DNA of 64,000 nucleotides from Thermohalobaculum sp963822985 (GTDB lineage: Bacteria > Pseudomonadota > Alphaproteobacteria > Rhodobacterales > Rhodobacteraceae): contig CAWGJU010000010.1 of assembly GCA_963822985.1 (NCBI GenBank), positions 186,001-250,000 of the forward strand, given 5' to 3'. Positions 17,223 through 28,978 of this stretch are shown in pieces. The notes beneath the pieces were generated by a model, which saw nothing but the letters and a program-made list of their open reading frames with translations, did not search any database and had not been told where the DNA came from. The position numbers and the translations under genes are program-made. Positions within the stretch are counted from its first letter, which is position 1, and each line of letters opens with the position of its first letter.

Positions 17223-18764
17223 ATGAAAGTTGGAAGATTGCTGCTCGCGTCGGCAGCTTCGCTGGCGGCCGCGATCACCGTCGCAAGCCCTGCGCTGGCC
17301 GGCAAGGGAGACAACAGCCTCAACGTAGCCTGGGGTTCGACTGGTCCGATCGAGAACGTCGATAGCTATTTCAACACGAACCGGACGGGCATCTGGTTCA
17401 CCCGCATGGTCTGGGACCAGTTGGTCTATCGCGATCCCGAGACCTTCGAATACAAGCCGCTGCTCGCCACCGGCTGGGAGCGGCTGGGCGACAAGACCTG
17501 GCGCTTCAACCTTCGCCAGGGCGTCACCTTTCACAATGGCGAGCCGTTCGACGCGGATGATGTCGTCTATACGTTGAACTGGATCTCCGACCCAGCGAAT
17601 GGCGTCAAGGCACAGCAGAACGTCAGCTGGATCGACCGGGCCGAGAAGGTCGACCAGTACACGGTGGACGTGCACAGCAAGGAGCCGTTCCCCGTCGCGC
17701 TGGAGTACCTCTCCGGCCCCATCGTCATGTATCCCAACGATTACTATGCCGAGGTCGGGCCCGACGGCATGAACAAGCAGCCCGTCGGCACCGGTCCGCT
17801 GAAGGTCGTCTCGGTCAAGCCGGCCGAGGAATACGTCTTCGAGAAGAATGAGGACTACACCTGGGGCAGCCCCAAGGGCGAGGCGCAGGTCGACAAGGTC
17901 GTCGTCCGCGAGATCGCGGACGTGCAGACCCAGATCGCCGAGTTGCTGGCCGGCGGCATCGACTTCACCGGCGACATCGAAACCGACCATGTCGAGCAGA
18001 TCGACGCGATACCGGGCATGGCGGCGACCCAATCCGGCACGATGCGCACTGGCTATGTTGGCTTCGACGCGGCCGGGCGCAGCGGGTCCGAGCCCGTGCA
18101 GGACGTGCGGGTCCGCAAGGCGATGGCGCATGCGATCAACCGCGAAGCACTGGTCGACAACCTGATCGGCGGCGAGGCGCGGGTCATCCACACGCCCTGC
18201 TACCCGACGCAGTTCGGCTGCGACGAGAGCGCGGCAGTGAAGTACGACTACGACCCCGACAAGGCGCGGCAACTGCTCGAGGAAGCCGGCTACGGCGACG
18301 GCTTCGAGATCGACTTCTACACCTATCGCCCGGCGGCCTGGGCCGAGGCGATCATGGGCGACCTCGCTCAGGTCGGCATCAAGGCCAACCTGACCAAGAT
18401 GCCGTATTTCGCCCTGCGCGACAAACAGCGCGACGAGGGCACGACGCCCATGTACCTGATGGACTGGGGCTCGTACTCGATCAACGACATGTCGGCGATC
18501 ACCAGCCAGTTCTTCACCATGGGGCAGGACGACATGGCCAGGGACGAGGAAGTCGCGGCCTGGCTGCAGGCCGGCGATAGCACCGTGGACGAGGAGGCCC
18601 GGAAAGAGAACTATCGCAAGGCCATCGAGAAGATCACCGATCAGGTGTACTGGCTGCCGATGTTCAACCACGTCCGAAACTATGCCCATAGCGAGGATCT
18701 CAACTTCGTTGCCTACGAGGACGAGATTCCGCGTTTGTGGCAGTACGGCTGGAAGCAGGACTGA
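17223..18764 (+). CDS. ABC transporter substrate-binding protein (SBP family 5, peptide/nickel type)
   Basis: A 513-residue periplasmic binding protein with a Sec signal peptide (MKVGRLLLASAASLAAAI... cleaved after ALA, about residue 26) and no lipobox cysteine. Family 5 features: FTRMVWDQLVYRDPETFEY, the WRFNLRQGVTFHNGEPFDADD signature region (roughly residues 90-115), and PVGTGPLKV. It is the first gene of an operon with two permeases, two ATPases and an M81 peptidase, so an oligopeptide or modified peptide is a reasonable cargo. Confidence 0.92.
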   Translation: MKVGRLLLASAASLAAAITVASPALAGKGDNSLNVAWGSTGPIENVDSYFNTNRTGIWFTRMVWDQLVYRDPETFEYKPLLATGWERLGDKTWRFNLRQGVTFHNGEPFDADDVVYTLNWISDPANGVKAQQNVSWIDRAEKVDQYTVDVHSKEPFPVALEYLSGPIVMYPNDYYAEVGPDGMNKQPVGTGPLKVVSVKPAEEYVFEKNEDYTWGSPKGEAQVDKVVVREIADVQTQIAELLAGGIDFTGDIETDHVEQIDAIPGMAATQSGTMRTGYVGFDAAGRSGSEPVQDVRVRKAMAHAINREALVDNLIGGEARVIHTPCYPTQFGCDESAAVKYDYDPDKARQLLEEAGYGDGFEIDFYTYRPAAWAEAIMGDLAQVGIKANLTKMPYFALRDKQRDEGTTPMYLMDWGSYSINDMSAITSQFFTMGQDDMARDEEVAAWLQAGDSTVDEEARKENYRKAIEKITDQVYWLPMFNHVRNYAHSEDLNFVAYEDEIPRLWQYGWKQD

Positions 18765-18866
18765 GACGAGGGACGGGCGTCGGGCCGCCCCCGTTGACCC
18801 ACGCGGGCGGCAGCCCTTGCGCCGCCCGCTCATGCCCGGATCAGCTGTCCAGGCGAGGATCTTTGC

Positions 18867-19784
18867 ATGATCGCCTACACCATGAGACGTACCTTTGTGG
18901 CGTTCGTGATCCTGATCGTGGTGTCAGCGCTGACATTCTCGCTCTCGCATTTATCGACCGATCCCGCCCTGACCATCGCGGGCGAGACGGCCTCCGAGGC
19001 GGACATTCAGGCGATCCGAAGTCTCTACGGTTTCGACCGACCGGTTTGGGAGCAGTACGTCGACTGGGCGCTGAACGCGCTGTCCGGCGATTTCGGCATG
19101 TCCTATCACTACCGCACGAGCGTCGCCGAAATGATCGGCGGCCGCATCGGCACCACCATGACGCTCGGCTGCCTCTCGATCGCCTTTGCACTGCTGGTTT
19201 CGATCCCGCTGGGGACGATCGCGGCGATGCGGCCGAACTCGATGATTGACCGGCTGGCGCTGCTGATCGCCGTCTTCGGCCAGGCACTGCCGACCTTCTG
19301 GTTCGCCCTGATGATGATCATTGTCTTCGGCGTCTGGTGGCGCTGGCTACCGATCTCGGGCAATGACAGCTGGGCACATTTCGTCATGCCCACCATCGCG
19401 CTCGGCTACTATGCCACGCCGGCGCTCATGCGCCTGACCCGCGCCGGCATGATCGAGGTGCTGTCGTCCGACTACATCCGGACCGCGCGCGCCAAGGGGT
19501 TGAGCCCCATGGTCGTGCTGTTCAAGCACGCCCTGAGGAACGCGATCATTCCCGTCGTATCGCTGGCGGCCGTCTGGTTCGGCTTCATGCTGGGCGGCTC
19601 GATCGTCATCGAGACCATCTTCAACCTGAAGGGCATCGGTTGGCTCAGCTATGACGCGATGCTGCGCGCCGACCTCCCGGTGGTGCAGGCGATCGTGCTG
19701 ATATTCGCATCGTTCTACGTGGTGCTGACGCTGCTGGCCGACCTCCTGAACGCCTGGCTCGACCCGCGCATTTCGGTGCGATGA
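18867..19784 (+). CDS. ABC transporter permease (DppB/OppB type)
   Basis: A 305-residue inner-membrane permease with a first helix at the N-terminus, a periplasmic loop (LYGFDRPVWEQYVDW typical of OppB) and five further helices. The cytoplasmic EAA loop DYIRTARAKGLSPMVVLFKH that contacts the ATPase is intact. It forms the heterodimer channel with the next gene, which begins at or just after its stop codon. Confidence 0.93.
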   Translation: MIAYTMRRTFVAFVILIVVSALTFSLSHLSTDPALTIAGETASEADIQAIRSLYGFDRPVWEQYVDWALNALSGDFGMSYHYRTSVAEMIGGRIGTTMTLGCLSIAFALLVSIPLGTIAAMRPNSMIDRLALLIAVFGQALPTFWFALMMIIVFGVWWRWLPISGNDSWAHFVMPTIALGYYATPALMRLTRAGMIEVLSSDYIRTARAKGLSPMVVLFKHALRNAIIPVVSLAAVWFGFMLGGSIVIETIFNLKGIGWLSYDAMLRADLPVVQAIVLIFASFYVVLTLLADLLNAWLDPRISVR

Positions 19785-19798
19785 GGGGGGACAATGTG

Positions 19799-20734
19799 AT
19801 GTCCGAGACCGTCAGTCCCCCGCCGCGAGGCGAAGCCGTCTTCGGCACGACGAAATTGGTCGACGATGTCCTCGAGCCTTCTCCCTTTGCCAAGCTGCGG
19901 CGGCGCATCTTCCGGAACTACAGTTTCCTGGCCGGTGCCCTCGTGTTGGTGGCGATCATATCGGTCGCGATTTTCGCACCCGTGATCGCGCCGCACGATC
20001 CTTATGCGCAGACGCTGTCGGACCGGCTGCACAACCCGTTCTGGCACGACGCGAAGACGCTTGAGGAGCATCCGCTCGGCACCGACAAGGTCGGGCGCGA
20101 TTATCTCTCGCGGCTGATATATGGCGCGCGCATCTCGCTGCTCATCGGGTTCAGCACCGTGCTGATCTCAGGGACGATCGGGACGGTGCTCGGGGTTTGC
20201 GCCGGCTATTTCGGCGGGCGCGTCGACGTGGTGGTGAACTTCATCATCAACACACGGCTGGCCATGCCGGTGTTTCTTGTCGCAATGGCGGCCGTCGTGG
20301 CCTTCGGCGCCTCGCTGACTGTCGTAATCCTGGTGCTCGGCTTGTTTCTCTGGGACCGGTTCGCCGTGGTCATGCGCTCGATCACCATGCAGGCGCGCGA
20401 TCTCGACTACGTGCGGGCGGCCCGCGCGCTCGGCTGCTCGACGCCCTACATCATCGTGCGCGAGATCTTCCCGAACGTGCTGTCCTCGCTGACCGTCGTC
20501 GCCACCGTCGAGATGGCGAATGCCATCCTGCTCGAGGCGGCGCTGTCCTTCCTCGGCTTCGGCGTGCAGGCGCCGACGCCATCCTGGGGCCTGATGCTGA
20601 ACGAGGGGCGCGACTACATGTTCTTTTCGCCCTGGCTGATCGCCTTGCCGGGCGCCTGCCTCTTCATGCTTGTGCTGGCGATCAATTTGTTCGGCGACGG
20701 GCTGCGCGACGTCACCCTCGAGCGGGAGCGCTGA
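19799..20734 (+). CDS. ABC transporter permease (DppC/OppC type)
   Basis: A 311-residue permease partner of the previous gene, with the N-terminal OppC-type segment (FRNYSFLAGALVL), the HPLGTDKVGRDYLSRLIYGAR signature region and the EAA loop DYVRAARALGCSTPYIIVRE. An ATG at 19781 overlaps the stop of the previous gene (ATGA), but the run of G at 19785-19790 is well spaced for the ATG at 19799, which is preferred. One base separates its stop from the next start. Confidence 0.92.
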   Translation: MSETVSPPPRGEAVFGTTKLVDDVLEPSPFAKLRRRIFRNYSFLAGALVLVAIISVAIFAPVIAPHDPYAQTLSDRLHNPFWHDAKTLEEHPLGTDKVGRDYLSRLIYGARISLLIGFSTVLISGTIGTVLGVCAGYFGGRVDVVVNFIINTRLAMPVFLVAMAAVVAFGASLTVVILVLGLFLWDRFAVVMRSITMQARDLDYVRAARALGCSTPYIIVREIFPNVLSSLTVVATVEMANAILLEAALSFLGFGVQAPTPSWGLMLNEGRDYMFFSPWLIALPGACLFMLVLAINLFGDGLRDVTLERER

Positions 20735-20735
20735 G

Positions 20736-22784
<2,049 letters not shown>

Positions 22785-22809
22785 GCACATAAGGAGGGCG
22801 ACAGGCAGG

Positions 22810-24258
22810 ATGAGGACCTTCATCGCGTGCCTCGGCACCGAGACGAACAGCTTTTCGCCGATGCCGACGGGGCTCGCGACCTTCCGGGAGAACATGCTCC
22901 ATCATGGCGACGCGACGCAGCACCCCGCGACGACCTTCAGCCTGCCGATGCATGTCTGGCGCAAGCGCACCGAGGAGCGCCAGGGCCAGGTGGTCGAGAG
23001 CCTCGCCGCCTTCGCCCAGCCCGGCGGGACGACCGTGCGGTCGGTCTATGAAGGGCTGCGCGACGAGATCCTCGGCGATCTGAAGAAGGCGCTGCCGGTC
23101 GACATCGTGCTCCTCTCGCTGCATGGCGCGATGACGGCGGACGGCTACGACGATTGCGAGGGCGATCTGCTCGAACGGGTCCGCGAGATCGTCGGGCCGG
23201 AGGTGGTCGTCGGCGCCGAACTGGATCTGCACTGCTCGGTCACGGACCAGATGGTCAAGGCCGCCGACGCGCTCGTGACCTTCAAGGAATACCCGCACGT
23301 CGATGTCGGCGAGCGGGCGGAGGAACTGTTCGAGATCTGCCGACGCGCGCATGAGGGCGAGGTCAGGCCGGTGATGGCCATCCACGACTGCCGCATGATC
23401 AACATGTGGCGCACGCCGGTCGAACCGATGCGGAGCTTCGTCCGCGAGATCCAGGAAGCCGAGCGTGACGGTGTCCTCTCGGTGTCCTTCGCGCACGGCT
23501 TCCCCTGGCAGGACGTCGCAGGCACCAGCGCGAAGATGCTGGTGATCAGCAATGGCGACGCCGAGCTTGCCGCCTCGACCGCGCGGCGGTTCGGCCAGCG
23601 CATCTGGTCGCTGCGCGACGAGACAACGCAGCCGATGCTGACGGTGCACGAGGCGCTCGACGCGTTCGAGCAGGGGCCCGGACCCGTTGTGCTGGCCGAT
23701 GTCGCCGACAACGCCGGCGGTGGCGCCCCTTCCAACTCGACGTTCATCCTGCGCGCCGCGCTCGAGCGTCGCATCAGCGGGCTGCTGACCGGCTATTACT
23801 GGGACCCGCTGGCGATCCGCTTCTGCGAAGAGGCGGGCGAAGGCGCGACGCTCGACCTGCGCATAGGCGGCAAATGCGGCGTCGCCTCGGGCCAGCCGGT
23901 CGATCTGTGCGCGACTGTGCGCCGGATCGTCCACGACGCCAGCCAGAGCTTCGGCAGCGCGACGATGCCGATGCGCACGGCGGTCTGGCTCGCGTCCGAG
24001 GGCGGCATCGATCTCGTTCTGACCTCGAAACGCACCCAGGTCTTCCACCCGGACGGGTTCGAACAACTCGGCATCGACCCCGCCGGCTATCGCGGGATCG
24101 TCGTGAAGTCGATCCAACACTTCTATGCCGGGTTCGCGCCGCTCGCCTCGCGCGTCATCTATGTCGCTGCAGACGGGGCCATTCCGCCCGACTTCGGCGC
24201 CATCCCCTACACCAAGTTCGCCGATCCTTACTGGCCCAAAGTCGCCGACCCGTGCTGA
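22810..24258 (+). CDS. M81-family metallopeptidase (MlrC-like)
   Basis: A 482-residue protein of the M81/MlrC family, named for the zinc peptidase that finishes microcystin breakdown in Sphingomonas. Family features: GTETNSFSP at the N-terminus, LSLHGAM, AELDLHCSVT (Asp and His metal-ligand candidates), TFKEYPHVDVGERA, SFAHGFPWQDV, ADVADNAGGGAPSNST, and the C-terminal domain GIVVKSIQHFYAGFAPLAS. No signal peptide, so cytoplasmic. It lies 25 bases after the importer operon and is probably its last gene, acting on the imported peptide-like compound. The natural substrate is unknown; most MlrC homologues do not live with microcystin. Confidence 0.88.
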   Translation: MRTFIACLGTETNSFSPMPTGLATFRENMLHHGDATQHPATTFSLPMHVWRKRTEERQGQVVESLAAFAQPGGTTVRSVYEGLRDEILGDLKKALPVDIVLLSLHGAMTADGYDDCEGDLLERVREIVGPEVVVGAELDLHCSVTDQMVKAADALVTFKEYPHVDVGERAEELFEICRRAHEGEVRPVMAIHDCRMINMWRTPVEPMRSFVREIQEAERDGVLSVSFAHGFPWQDVAGTSAKMLVISNGDAELAASTARRFGQRIWSLRDETTQPMLTVHEALDAFEQGPGPVVLADVADNAGGGAPSNSTFILRAALERRISGLLTGYYWDPLAIRFCEEAGEGATLDLRIGGKCGVASGQPVDLCATVRRIVHDASQSFGSATMPMRTAVWLASEGGIDLVLTSKRTQVFHPDGFEQLGIDPAGYRGIVVKSIQHFYAGFAPLASRVIYVAADGAIPPDFGAIPYTKFADPYWPKVADPC

Positions 24259-24401
24259 CGACCCGGATCTCACGTCCATGACTTTGCGGTAAGGTTCACG
24301 ATCCCCTGACGCCAGTCTCACGTCGCGCTGACGCCTTTCGGCGACTCTGACCGTGTCGTGAAGAGGTCCCAGAAGGGGGCCTCGCGACGGGAGGAGAAGC
24401 A

Positions 24402-24683
24402 ATGAAACCGAAGATGATGCTGGTCCTGGCGACGGTTCTGACGTCGATCGCCTTTGGCGCTCAAGCCGAGCCAGGGGAAGATGCCGTTTCGGAGAGCCGC
24501 GCCGGGCTGAAGGAGGCTTGGGGCAAGGCGCCGACCCAGCCGACAGCGGCGCAGGCGGTTCAGCGCAGCACCACGTTCGCGCAGGACGAGTTCAACGCTC
24601 ACATCGCTACCCCGAGAGCACAATGGGCGGGGAACTACGCCGCCGGGCGCAAGCACGAGCCCGCCGACCACGACGGCCGATAA
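24402..24683 (+). CDS. Small exported protein of unknown function
   Basis: A 93-residue product with a clear Sec signal peptide (MKPKMMLVLATVLTSIAFGAQA, cut after AQA) and a 70-residue hydrophilic mature part rich in Ala, Gln and Glu, without cysteines or repeats. GGAGGAG lies just before the ATG. It stands alone between the M81 gene and a strong hairpin terminator. No family recognised. Confidence 0.6.
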   Translation: MKPKMMLVLATVLTSIAFGAQAEPGEDAVSESRAGLKEAWGKAPTQPTAAQAVQRSTTFAQDEFNAHIATPRAQWAGNYAAGRKHEPADHDGR

Positions 24684-24695
24684 CCGTGGTGAACG

Positions 24696-24721
24696 CCCGG
24701 CCCCGCTTTTGTGGGGCCGGG
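24696..24721 (+). terminator. Intrinsic terminator-like hairpin after the small exported protein gene
   Basis: Eleven-base stem CCCGGCCCCGC / GTGGGGCCGGG with a TTTT loop (one G-U pair), 13 bases after the stop at 24683. The run that follows (TATCTGTCCTTAATT) is only moderately T-rich, so termination strength is uncertain. The remaining stretch to 24987 holds no gene and should carry the promoter of the SARP-type regulator. Confidence 0.65.
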
Positions 24722-24987
24722 TATCTGTCCTTAATTCGACCTTTCCACCGATCAAGCAATCCAATTGGATGCTGCGTGCCCTTCGCCTCGTCTTCGATCA
24801 GGCTTGGCCTTGATGCGCGGTCTTCTTGGTCGCCTTGCCATTTATTCCCGATCTGTTGATCGACTTCAAGATGCCGCCTCCGGCTTGCACCGAACATGTG
24901 CAACGCGCGAATAAATCCACCTTCTCCCCTCCGCTACTTTAGGTTAGCATTTTCCTCTGAACGCGACTTCGAGGCTGGGGAGCGAGC

Positions 24988-27024
24988 GTGTCGCACGCCA
25001 AGATGTCCCTTTCGGTTCTCGGCGGCGTCGCGCTCTCGGCTGGGCCCGTGTCGCTGAAGATCCGCTCGCGCAAGGCGCAGGCTTTGCTTGCCTATCTGGC
25101 GCTCTCGGGAAGGTGCTGGGTCAGTCGCGACCACCTTGCCGGCCTGCTCTGGAGCGAGGTGCCCACCGAAAGGGCGAGAGCATCGCTTCGCCAGACGCTG
25201 TTTGAACTTCGCGCTGCCTTGTCCGAGGCCGAGGGCATGCTCTTGATCGAGCGCACGGAGGTCAAGCTTGACGCGGCCGAGTTCGGATCCGACGTGTTCG
25301 ACATGCTCGAGCAGCTCCGGCGCGGCGATGCTCCCGACGCACGGCTCTTCCAACCAGATGCTCTCAACTCCGTCTTGCAGGGGTTCGATGACATCAGCGA
25401 GGCTTTCCGCGGCTGGTTGCAGGGCTACAGGGCCCATCTCGGCCAGTGTTTCGCCGAGGCGCTGCAGGCCGGCTACGAAAATGGCTCGATCAGCTATGGC
25501 GTCCGCAAGCGCATGTCGGAGGCGGCAATCACCCTCGATCCGCTGGACGAACATTCCTATCGCGCCCTGATGACGCTCTCCGCGCAGGAGGGCGACCTCG
25601 GGGCCGCGCTGGCCGCCTATGAAAAGCTCTATGGCGTCATGGATGCGGAAATGGGCATGGAGCCCTCCGCGCGCACGCAAGAGCTCATCGTGCAGATCAA
25701 GACGGGCGCCATCGAATCGTCCGCGCCGCCCGATCTCCGCCCGGCCGCCGCCAGCGCACCGCCGGGGCGTTGGAGCGCGCCCGTGGTGGCCGTCCTGCCC
25801 TTCCATGTGCACGGGCCGAACAGCGTCGCCGACCTGCTGCCCGGCATGTTGCTCGACGACATCGTGTGCAAGCTGGCGACGCTGAGGGAGCCGATCGTCA
25901 TCTCGAGCAACTCCACGCGCAACTTCGAAAGCGCCACGGCCTCGCTCGACGAGGTGCGCGCGCGGCTCGGGGCGGATTATGCGCTCTGCGGCTCGATCGG
26001 CCGCAGCGGCAAGACCTATCGGTTCTCGGCACAGCTGGTCGACACCCGGAGCTCGGCCGTGGTCTGGGCCAACTCCTTCCTGCTGGCCGAGAGCGAATTG
26101 TTCTCGACGCAGAGCTTCGTCGCCGGAGCCGTGGCCCAACGCTTGGTGCCGTCTCTTCAGGCGAGCGAGATGCGCCTTGCGAGAAGCAATCGCTCGTCAG
26201 ACCTCACCGCCTATCAGCTGATCCTGCGCGCGCGCGAGCAGATCTTTGATCTGAAGAAGCAGCCCCATCAGGATGCCGGTGAGCTTCTTGAGCTGGCTAT
26301 TCGAAAGGACCCCGGCTCTCCACTCGTCCACACGGCCCATGCCAACTGGCTCAGCCTCAAGATCGGACAGGGCTGGTCTGAGGATCTTGGCGGCGATCTC
26401 AAGCGGCTCGAGGAATCCGCCCGGACCGCGGTCCGCTTGAGTGGGATGAGCGGGCGAGCCATGGCAATGCTCGGACATACGGAAGCGATCTACGGTCGCA
26501 ACTACGAAGAAGCGTTCGCCTTGTTCGAGCGCGCAGCAGATGCTTCGCCTAACGACGCCGAGACGGTAATGTGGAGCGTTCCGACGTTGGCGTGGACGGG
26601 TCAGCACGACCGGGCCCTAGAGCTTGCGCAGCGTGCGCTGGCGCTCTCGCCGGAGGACCCGTTTCTTTTTCGTTTCGAGCATTTCGCCAGCATCGCACAT
26701 TTCACTGCCGGGAACTACAAAGCCGCCGCCGATCTCGGTCTTCGGTCAATGGCACGGAATCCGCATTACACGTCGAATCTGCGGGTGACCGCTGCCGCTC
26801 TCGTGTCGATTGGCGAGACCGGCCGCGCGCGCGAGCTCGTCGACATCATGATGAAGATCGAGCCCGACTTCAGCATGCATGAGTATGTCCAGCGGCAGGG
26901 ATTCCGCGATCCTCGCCGGCGATACGATCTCGCCGAGAAACTGATCGTTGCGGGTCTGCCTTCCGGCGGTTGGCGACGGTTTCCGGCCAAGTCTCCAGAT
27001 AACGACTTCCTGACGATCGACTGA
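24988..27024 (+). CDS. SARP-type regulator with BTAD, TolB-like and TPR regions
   Basis: A 678-residue one-component regulator beginning at GTG 24988 behind GGGGAG. Residues about 5-95 are an OmpR-like winged helix (SRKAQALLAYLALSG, RDHLAGLLWSEV, ARASLRQTLFELR). Residues 100-235 are a BTAD helical domain (DPLDEHSYRALMTL, AALAAYEKLY). About 260-400 is the TolB-like segment often seen in such proteins (VVAVLPF, GADYALCGSIGR). After 410 there are TPR-like helices (YEEAFALFERAADASPND, RALELAQRALALSPEDP). No ATPase domain is present. Followed closely by the PAP2 and papain-fold genes, which it may control; targets are not known. Confidence 0.85.
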   Translation: MSHAKMSLSVLGGVALSAGPVSLKIRSRKAQALLAYLALSGRCWVSRDHLAGLLWSEVPTERARASLRQTLFELRAALSEAEGMLLIERTEVKLDAAEFGSDVFDMLEQLRRGDAPDARLFQPDALNSVLQGFDDISEAFRGWLQGYRAHLGQCFAEALQAGYENGSISYGVRKRMSEAAITLDPLDEHSYRALMTLSAQEGDLGAALAAYEKLYGVMDAEMGMEPSARTQELIVQIKTGAIESSAPPDLRPAAASAPPGRWSAPVVAVLPFHVHGPNSVADLLPGMLLDDIVCKLATLREPIVISSNSTRNFESATASLDEVRARLGADYALCGSIGRSGKTYRFSAQLVDTRSSAVVWANSFLLAESELFSTQSFVAGAVAQRLVPSLQASEMRLARSNRSSDLTAYQLILRAREQIFDLKKQPHQDAGELLELAIRKDPGSPLVHTAHANWLSLKIGQGWSEDLGGDLKRLEESARTAVRLSGMSGRAMAMLGHTEAIYGRNYEEAFALFERAADASPNDAETVMWSVPTLAWTGQHDRALELAQRALALSPEDPFLFRFEHFASIAHFTAGNYKAAADLGLRSMARNPHYTSNLRVTAAALVSIGETGRARELVDIMMKIEPDFSMHEYVQRQGFRDPRRRYDLAEKLIVAGLPSGGWRRFPAKSPDNDFLTID

Positions 27025-27071
27025 CGCTGCGCGACGACCCTCGCCTCCTCTACTTCACAGCGGAGGAAACG

Positions 27072-28013
27072 ATGATTGTCTACGGAGATGGCGGGGGCGA
27101 CGGCGGCGGGGACGGTGGCGGCTTTTCGGCCGGCCTCGAGGTATCGAGCTATCGCTCAGTCACCACGGCGCTGCCCTTCGGCGGCGTCCTCGAACTCGAT
27201 GCCCGAGACACGGTGCTGCCCAGGCACATGAATTTCCCCTCGGACGCATGGGCGCCGCAGCTTCGTGCGCAGCTTGTCCTGCGCGAATTCGCGAAGAGGC
27301 AGTGGGAGAACGCAGGCGCCGTACTCGGCCAGTTCGATGGCAAGTCCTTTGACGATGCTGGTTACGCAAAGGAGCAACTGGAGCCCCTGATACAGTTCCG
27401 CGACTATCTCCGCGCCAGTCGCACGGCAGAGATCGCCGCGCAGGATCAGAACGCCGAAGCTTACTGGATGCACCTGCTGATGATCGGGCCGCGGCATCGC
27501 ATGCACACGGCAACGCTGGTTTGCGTCGGCATCGCGGTCGGCCACCTCGCCGGCATGTACTTCAAGGCGCAATACAATCGGCCGCGGCCGATCCAGCTCT
27601 TGCCATCTCTCATGCCGTGCATCGCCACGCCGTCGCATCCGTCCTTTCCGTCCGGCCACTCGCTACAGTCGCACCTGATCAGAAACCTGGTGATCGCGGC
27701 GTTGCCGGACGGGAAAACAAATCCGATGGCCAGGGCGGTGGAAGCTCTCGCCGAGCGCATCGCCATCAATCGGGAAATCGCCGGAGTGCACTATCCCGAC
27801 GACACGATGGCCGGCCAAAAGCTTGCCGACGCGCTCTACCGCGATCACCTGGCCGCCCTCGCCTCGGTCAAAGACCTGCTCAATCAGGCGCGGAACGAAT
27901 GGGCGGACGTGGTTTCGTCAGGGGAAGGCGGCCTCGTCGACCTCAACGGGCCGGAATCACTGACGCAGCGCATCGCCGCGGCCGTGGTCCACAAGATCCA
28001 CGGCAACGGGTAG
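27072..28013 (+). CDS. PAP2-superfamily protein (acid phosphatase/vanadium haloperoxidase fold)
   Basis: A 313-residue protein carrying the three PAP2 motifs: KAQYNRPRP (K...RP), SFPSGHSLQ (PSGH with the catalytic His region) and REIAGVHYPDD (R...H...D). These form the phosphate or vanadate pocket of class A acid phosphatases and vanadium haloperoxidases. The N-terminus has a Gly/Asp repeat (DGGGDGGGDGGG) and no signal peptide is apparent. The segment between is helical, as in bacterial haloperoxidase-like proteins. Phosphatase versus haloperoxidase cannot be decided from motifs alone. It lies 47 bases after the SARP-type regulator and 22 before the peptidase. Confidence 0.82.
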   Translation: MIVYGDGGGDGGGDGGGFSAGLEVSSYRSVTTALPFGGVLELDARDTVLPRHMNFPSDAWAPQLRAQLVLREFAKRQWENAGAVLGQFDGKSFDDAGYAKEQLEPLIQFRDYLRASRTAEIAAQDQNAEAYWMHLLMIGPRHRMHTATLVCVGIAVGHLAGMYFKAQYNRPRPIQLLPSLMPCIATPSHPSFPSGHSLQSHLIRNLVIAALPDGKTNPMARAVEALAERIAINREIAGVHYPDDTMAGQKLADALYRDHLAALASVKDLLNQARNEWADVVSSGEGGLVDLNGPESLTQRIAAAVVHKIHGNG

Positions 28014-28035
28014 GCACTCCAGGCGAGGTTCAGAC

Positions 28036-28978
28036 ATGTTTTCGGGAAAGACGACAGGCATCCCCGCCTACCGCAGCCGCGGAGGGCTGATGCCGAGCCG
28101 GGAGGTCTTCGCCGCCTTCGCCGAGGGTGCCCTCCTCGATGGCAGGCTGCCGGCGAAAGGGTCGATGAAGCTCGAAATCGGGCCCGGTCCAGCTGGCAGC
28201 GGGAATCCTCGACAGCTGGCACCAGCGCGACCAGCACGACACCAACACCTGCGTCGCATTCGCGACGGTGGCTTGCCTGGAGCTGCTGCGATCCGGCGGC
28301 AAGGCGGACCGTCTCGAAAGGCTCTCGCCGCAGTTCATCTATTGGCATATGCGCAAGACCTATCCGCTCACAAAGGACCTGCCGCCCGACTATTTTTTCG
28401 GGGCGACGCGGATCTCGCAGGCGCGGGACGTCATCTCGAAGAAGGGCGTCTGCACCGAGCGGCTTTATCCGTTCGCGCTGACGATCGATGACGTCGGTCC
28501 GCCGGGAGAGGCCAGCGAAGACGCGAGCAGCCGGATCTACCAGGTCGCCGACTACGGCATCTTCGAGAAGCGAGAGGACATCGTTCCCGGTACAGCCTGG
28601 AAGTTGCTGGAATTCCTGCAGGCCGGCCGGCCGATCATCGCCGGAGTTCCCGTCTTCCACACGCGCGACGGCGTCGACAACTTCCACACCGTTGCCACCT
28701 ATCGAACGGGGGTCGTTCTCGGCCCAACCGACGCTCCCTCCACCGGCATCGTCAACGGCCAGCTCGAAAGCTCCGGCCACGTTGTTTGCCTCGTCGGCTT
28801 TCAGCCCGACGCGAATGAACCGATGGGCGGCTGGTTCGTCTTCCGGAACAGCTGGGGCGTGTCGTTCGCGCGTCAGCCGGATACGGCCCGCGGCGTAGCG
28901 GGCCCGGGTTACGGCGTGATGTCCGCCTCCTATGTCGACGGCTTCTGCTGGGAGTACTGCTGCCCGAAGGCAGGGTGA
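28036..28978 (+). pseudogene. Papain-fold (C1-like) cysteine peptidase, frameshifted
   Basis: The first frame (from 28036) gives an N-terminal extension MFSGKTTGIPAYRSRGG...; the catalytic part is in the next frame. That part shows WHQRDQHDTNTCVAFATVAC (catalytic Cys region), GHVVCLVGF (His) and WFVFRNSWG (Asn), the C1 triad in order, and ends at 28978. One extra base between about 28166 and 28190 (for example in CTCGAAATCGGGCCC) accounts for the break; the repaired protein would have about 313 residues. No signal peptide. It appears to be the third gene of the SARP/PAP2 unit. Role unknown. Confidence 0.75.

Noticed and set aside
16980..18833. 617-residue frame antisense to the substrate-binding protein
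   Set aside because: Opposite a clear family-5 binding protein with signal peptide.
22810..24258. Assigning the M81 protein as true microcystinase mlrC
   Set aside because: No mlrA, mlrB or mlrD genes nearby; the family is broad, so only the family name is given.
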